Shown piece by piece: positions 8,501 through 11,220 of a stretch of DNA of 11,220 nucleotides. Positions within the stretch are counted from its first letter, which is position 1, and each line of letters starts with the position of its first letter. The position numbers and the translations under genes were made by a program. This DNA is from an uncultured Bacteroidota bacterium (GTDB taxonomy: Bacteria; Bacteroidota; Bacteroidia; JADZBD01). A model generated the notes under the pieces. It had not been told where the DNA came from. It saw nothing but the letters and a program-made list of their open reading frames with translations, and ran no database searches. Location of the stretch: NCBI GenBank assembly GCA_937924855.1, contig CALEYQ010000008.1, forward strand, positions 1-11,220, written 5' to 3'.

Positions 8501-10344
8501 AGGGAGGAACCACGCTTGCCACGGCACCTGATAACACGAATGCCTTTACACCTACGGCCACCCAATGGAAAACGGAGGTTGTTAATCTTAACTCCTATGC
8601 CGGTCAGGCAACTTTTATGGTTGTTTTCCAGAACCGCGGACGGTGGGGGAATAATGTTTATGTTGACAACATTAATTTGCAGGGAACTGCGCCTCCCGGA
8701 GTTGTGGCAAACTTTACGGCCAGCTCTACCAGTATTTGTCCGAACGGTTGCGTGAATTTCACCGACAACTCTACCGGAAATCCAACTACCTGGAACTGGT
8801 CCTTCCCAGGAGGAACGCCTGCTACCTCAACACAGCAAAACCCTTCCAACATTTGTTATAGCACACCCGGTACCTATACCGTAACCTTAACCGCTTCTAA
8901 TGGTAGTTCAACCAGCACCAGCACTACAACGATTACGGTAAACGCAAATCCAACGGTGAGTTCTACTCCTGCTAACCCAACAATTTGTTCCGGAAGTAGC
9001 GTAACCATTACCGCCAGCGGTGCTACTACTTATACCTGGGGCCCTGCTACCGGTCTTAGTGCAACCACCGGAGCAAGCGTAATTGCGAATCCAATAACAA
9101 CTACAACGTATACCATTACCGGAACCACCAATGGTTGCTCCGGAACCAGCACAAGAACTGTAACTGTTAATCCCCTGCCTACCATTACGGCAACGCCTGC
9201 CACTGCAACAATTTGCGCTGGGGGTAACGTAACCCTGACCGCAGCAGGCGGAACTACCTACACCTGGGGGCCTGCTGCAGGCCTTAGCGCAACTACCGGA
9301 AGTAGCGTAGTGGCATCTCCAACGGCCACTACCACTTATACAATTACCGGAACGGGAGCCAATGGATGTACCAACACCACAACCAAACTGGTTACTGTAA
9401 ATCCATTGCCTACGGTTACATCTTCTCCTGCGAGTCCTTCGGTATGTACTGGAGGCAATGTTACGTTGACTGCCGGAGGAGCAAGCACCTATACCTGGTC
9501 ACCGGCTACAGGCCTTAGCGCAACTACCGGAAGCAGTGTTGTGGCAACTCCTACAGCTACTACAACTTATATCATCACCGGAACAGGCGCCAATGGATGC
9601 ACCAACACCACCTCCCAAACGGTTACTGTTAATCCCAACCCAACCGTTACTGCTTCACAGCCTAACCCAACAATTTGTGCTGGAAGCAGTGTAAGCCTTT
9701 CCGTAACCGGTGCTACCACCTATACCTGGTCCCCAGGTACGGGACTTAGTGCCACAACCGGTGGTACCGTAACGGCAAACCCCGCTACAACCACCTCTTA
9801 TACCGTAACAGGAACTTCCGGTGGTTGTACCAGCACCACTGTGATTACCGTTACCGTTAACCCCAGTCCGGGAACTCCTGTTATTACCCAGGCCGGAAAC
9901 GTGCTGACCTGTAATCCTACATTTACAACATATCAATGGTATCTTAATGCCGTACTGATTCCGGGTGCTACTAACCAGAGCTATACCATGACCGCCAGCG
10001 GATCCTATACCGTGGTTGTTTCTAATAGTTTTGGATGTACTGCAACCTCAGCACCCTTTAACGGGGTTCTTACCGGTGTACCTGAGTTAAATCTGGATGC
10101 CTTTACCATTTTCCCGAACCCGAACAACGGACAGTTCGACCTGATTCTTGGAATTCCCAATGCAGATGATTACACCATTGAAATTACCAATATGGCCGGT
10201 CAGCTTGTTTTCTCTGAAGTGCTTTCCAACTTTTCCGGCCAATACGTGCGGAAAATGGATATCTCAGGAAATGGAAAGGGAGTTTATATGATTACAGTGA
10301 GGAACACCCAAAACCAGACGGTTAAGAAAGTAATAGTGTTCTAA
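5593..10344 (+). CDS. Giant secreted sortilin-like Asp-box propeller / PKD / Ig-like repeat protein with type A T9SS sorting domain
   Basis: This is a 1583-aa protein. Residues 1-25 are a signal peptide ending IFSQ. Residues 26-114 form a charged N-terminal segment with KGKGWKAFKRWENFMAPRVYPSG, a pattern I recall from Bacteroidota sortilin-like secreted proteins. Residues about 115-770 form a Vps10/sortilin-like propeller region with eleven clear Asp-box motifs of the type S-T-(N/D)-G-G-x-(T/S)-W/F, from about base 6067 to 7640, and a degenerate twelfth near 7753. Then come PKD (773-856), a choice-of-anchor/MAM-like jelly roll (about 860-1030, ending NVYVDNINLQG), a second PKD (1035-1116), four 74-77-aa repeats (1119-1422), an Ig-like domain (1423-1495) and a type A T9SS C-terminal domain (about 1496-1583) with FPNPNNGQF and GVYMITV and a basic-hydrophobic end KKVIVF. 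No catalytic site is evident. It is likely a surface or released adhesin or binding protein. The start is ATG with no clear ribosome site, 163 bases after the previous gene, so a separate transcript is plausible. Confidence 0.92.
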   Translation: MNSLNLLKKAIVCLLFVFPLSIFSQEWVRQMEDPTVNFYTVVNTFNNYWETHDATEKGKGWKAFKRWENFMAPRVYPSGNRDLMFNAIADYYQQKQQEEMQKALNPNLPTPQAGNWTLIGPTSVIPSSGGGAGRANCIRVDPSNPNVYYVGAPGGGLWKSTNQGGSWTMWNTDNLTAIGVTDIAIHPTNSQIMYLATGDGDAGDTYSIGVLKSTDGGVTWNTTGLNWTVTQTRRISKLLIDPSNPNTVHAATSNGMYRTTDGGTTWSQIQAGNFKDAELRPGTPATIYAVTTTTFYRSTNSGASYTAITAGLPGAGVNRYAIAVTPANNQYVYLLASASANNGFYGFYRSTDGGGTFTQITVSSPSNILGWASAGNDTGGQGWYDLALAASPTNANELVAGGVNIWRTTNGGSSWTLNGHWTGSGAPYVHADHHDLVYVNGTTVLNGNDGGLFRTTNNGGSWTDLSNGLQIAQMYRLGTSATVNNLNLSGWQDNGTNRVSGTTWTRVIGGDGMECIIDFSNANIMYGELYYGNIRKSTNGGASFTTIVNTGGTGVNSNGNWVTPYVMSPSNNQELLVGKGAMYKSTNGGTTWTTLGATTGGSGNMVGIAYAPSNTQIIYCHKQNAMFKSTNGGTSFTNITGTLPTTSAMTYVTVSNTDPNRVYVTYSGYNSANKVFMSTNGGTSWTNYSTGLPNLPVNCIVFQNGSPNGVYVGTDVGVYYRDDNQTTWVSYSTGLPNVIVNELEIQYGAGKIRAATYGRGMWESDLFSSGNLPPVADFTSNYTSGCPGIQIQFTDLTSFNPSAWSWSFPGGTPATSIAQNPLVTYNTPGTYQVTLTATNANGTDTETKTSYITISSAGPLPLVEGFQNATFPPANWLNQDAGGDAIVWARTTATGGYATSTACMWFDNYTLNSNGNRDEMWSPKYNLATVATCTLSFDVAYARYNAQYSDTLAVLVSTDCGQTFTQVWMQGGTTLATAPDNTNAFTPTATQWKTEVVNLNSYAGQATFMVVFQNRGRWGNNVYVDNINLQGTAPPGVVANFTASSTSICPNGCVNFTDNSTGNPTTWNWSFPGGTPATSTQQNPSNICYSTPGTYTVTLTASNGSSTSTSTTTITVNANPTVSSTPANPTICSGSSVTITASGATTYTWGPATGLSATTGASVIANPITTTTYTITGTTNGCSGTSTRTVTVNPLPTITATPATATICAGGNVTLTAAGGTTYTWGPAAGLSATTGSSVVASPTATTTYTITGTGANGCTNTTTKLVTVNPLPTVTSSPASPSVCTGGNVTLTAGGASTYTWSPATGLSATTGSSVVATPTATTTYIITGTGANGCTNTTSQTVTVNPNPTVTASQPNPTICAGSSVSLSVTGATTYTWSPGTGLSATTGGTVTANPATTTSYTVTGTSGGCTSTTVITVTVNPSPGTPVITQAGNVLTCNPTFTTYQWYLNAVLIPGATNQSYTMTASGSYTVVVSNSFGCTATSAPFNGVLTGVPELNLDAFTIFPNPNNGQFDLILGIPNADDYTIEITNMAGQLVFSEVLSNFSGQYVRKMDISGNGKGVYMITVRNTQNQTVKKVIVF
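8947..9858 (+). repeat. Four tandem ~230-bp repeats encoding Cys-paired, almost uncharged domains
   Basis: Units run 8947-9168 (74 residues), 9169-9399 (77), 9400-9630 (77) and 9631-9858 (76). The shared pattern is N-P-x-P-T, then (I/V)-C-(S/A/T)-G, then T-Y-T-W-(G/S)-P-(A/G)-(T/A)-G-L-S-A-T-T-G, T-T-T-Y-x-(I/V)-T-G-T, (N/G)-G-C and (V/I)-T-V. Each unit has exactly two cysteines, suggesting one disulfide per domain. The middle two units are closest at DNA level, sharing long identical runs 231 bases apart (about 9280 and 9511). Across all 304 residues I count only two charged side chains, one Arg and one Lys. This resembles PKD-like/Ig-like stalk repeats found before T9SS sorting domains. Confidence 0.85.
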
Positions 10345-10364
10345 AAAGAATGTAAAAATGAACG

Positions 10365-10392
10365 AAGGCCCCGCATTGCGGGGCCTTTTTTT
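10365..10392 (+). terminator. Strong rho-independent terminator of the giant cargo gene
   Basis: A perfect 10-bp stem (10365-10374 with 10378-10387, mostly G:C) with a 3-base ATT loop is followed by T's through 10392. It starts 21 bases after the stop of the giant gene. The minus-strand TPR gene ends at 10391, so its stop codon sits in the T-tract. Read from the minus strand the hairpin is followed by a less T-rich stretch, so it could stop transcripts from both directions but should favour the plus strand. Confidence 0.92.
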
Positions 10393-11220
10393 ATTCCAGC
10401 GACTTCAATACGTTTTTCGACTTCTCCTGATATTTCCCGGGTTGGTCTGAAAGGGTACGGAATGTTTTTCTGGCTTTTTTAGTTTCCTTTTGCTGTAACT
10501 GGGCCATGCCTGAATACCATTGGGCATCCTGATAATAAGGACTCTTCTTGTTTGAAAGGATTTTGTTAAGGTGAACAAGACCTTCCGCAGGTTTGCCCAT
10601 ACTCAAATAAGAAACCCCGCAATAAAGCCTTGCTTTTTCATCGTTTGGATTTAGCTTTAACTGCGACTCGAATTCCTTAATCGCAAGGGCATAATTTTGC
10701 TGATTATAATAACCAAAACCATTGTCTCCTGTGGAAACAGAATCTTTTAGGGTTTCAAGGGGCGCAATGGTACCCGTACTGAATTTCTCAGGCGCTGAAA
10801 TTTCTGGTTGGGGAGCAGAGGACTGAACCGGGGAATAATTCGGGGCATCATTATTTGCCGATTTTTGTTTTTTTCCGGGGGTTGTTTTTTCGCTACGCGA
10901 AACAGATTTCTCCTCATCCTGAATATTTACCTCCGTAATTTTATCCGTTTTCAGGTTTGCATCTTTTTTTGGACCGTCGACCGGTTTATTCAGCTCCTGT
11001 TTTTCTTTTTCTAATTCCTTCGATCTTTTCTGATTTAAATCCGGATCCGAACTCTTGTTGTTTCCAACCCCTCCCGAAAAAGTTCCCTTGGGAGACTTGT
11101 CTGATTAAACGGATTTTCCCGTTTCCGACAAAACCGGAGGCGGGGAGGGGGGGTCGGAAGATTTAAAATCATCTGAGGGTTCATCCGACAGACTTTTTAC
11201 ATCTCCTTCTCTGCTGATTG
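10391..11220 (-). pseudogene. TPR-repeat protein C-terminal part, interrupted by an in-frame TAA (5' end outside window)
   Basis: Reading the minus strand in the frame that ends with TAA at 10393-10391, the frame is open from the window edge except for one TAA at 11107-11105. Upstream of that stop are 37 codons of a Ser/Asp/Pro-rich sequence containing SSDPPSPPPVLSE. Downstream are 237 codons: a Lys/Asp/Ser/Pro-rich linker, then TPR helices from about 10727 down to 10394 (DNGFGYYNQQNYALAIKEF, KLNPNDEKARLYCGVSYL). Between the stop and the TPR region I find no ATG, GTG or TTG. The first candidate, TTG at 10606, lies inside a TPR helix. The two halves share reading frame and low-complexity composition, so this looks like one gene broken by a nonsense change (for example CAA or GAA to TAA) or a base-calling error. 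Similar architectures (N-terminal membrane part, disordered linker, C-terminal TPR) occur in Bacteroidota, but its partner and role are unknown. Confidence 0.6.

Noticed and set aside
10391..10606. A separate 71-aa minus-strand gene starting at TTG 10606
   Set aside because: The TPR homology and open frame continue well upstream of 10606, so this is only the tail of a longer protein.
11142..11153. Frameshift at the G-run in the TPR gene
   Set aside because: The frame is the same and remains open on both sides of the run; only the TAA at 11105-11107 interrupts it.
10808..11166. Plus-strand small open frames opposite the TPR gene
   Set aside because: Their Phe/Leu-rich translations are complements of Lys/Glu-rich codons, and they show no start context or recognisable domain.

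Overview
The window looks like a piece of a Bacteroidota chromosome (Flavobacteriia/Sphingobacteriia/Cytophagia-like; I cannot name the genus). The evidence is a cluster of proteins tied to the type IX secretion system (T9SS): a type B gliding-motility C-terminal domain, a PorP/SprF-family outer-membrane protein, a PorE-like TPR/beta-propeller/OmpA protein and a giant secreted protein with a type A sorting domain. Start regions are A-rich with weak Shine-Dalgarno sequences, as is usual in this phylum. No RNA gene, IS element, CRISPR array or integrase was seen.

Layout. Bases 1-5429 (+) look like one tightly packed operon that runs in from the left edge. It holds (1) the C-terminal part of a collagen-like fibre protein, with Gly-X-Thr/Pro triplets in a 99-bp period, a tail-fibre-like middle and a globular head. 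(2) A 172-aa secreted protein, little more than a signal peptide, a small 'TQGF-QP' module and a type B T9SS C-terminal domain, overlaps gene 1 by 7 bases (ATGGTAA). (3) A 305-aa PorP/SprF-family protein follows after 14 bases. (4) An approximately 889-aa protein with TPR, PD40 propeller, three Cna-B/carboxypeptidase-regulatory-like repeats and an OmpA peptidoglycan-binding domain follows after a short gap. After 163 non-coding bases comes (5) a 1583-aa type A T9SS cargo (5593-10344, +): sortilin-like Asp-box propeller, PKD, choice-of-anchor-like domain, PKD, four 74-77-aa repeats, an Ig-like domain and the sorting domain. It ends at a strong rho-independent hairpin (10365-10387). (6) On the minus strand, converging on that hairpin, is the C-terminal part of a TPR protein. 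Its frame is interrupted by one in-frame TAA at 11105-11107, and no plausible start lies between that stop and the TPR region, so I call it a probable pseudogene or sequence error.

How the genes may work together. In T9SS biology, type B CTD proteins are generally exported with the help of a PorP/SprF-like partner encoded nearby, and PorE-like OmpA proteins tie T9SS machinery to peptidoglycan. Genes 2-4 therefore fit a dedicated export and anchoring unit. The collagen-like protein has no recognisable T9SS domain of its own yet is translationally coupled to the stub CTD protein. This suggests, as inference only, that the fibre and the stub form a two-polypeptide surface appendage. Gene 5 is probably an independent secreted adhesin or sensor-like protein using the type A route.
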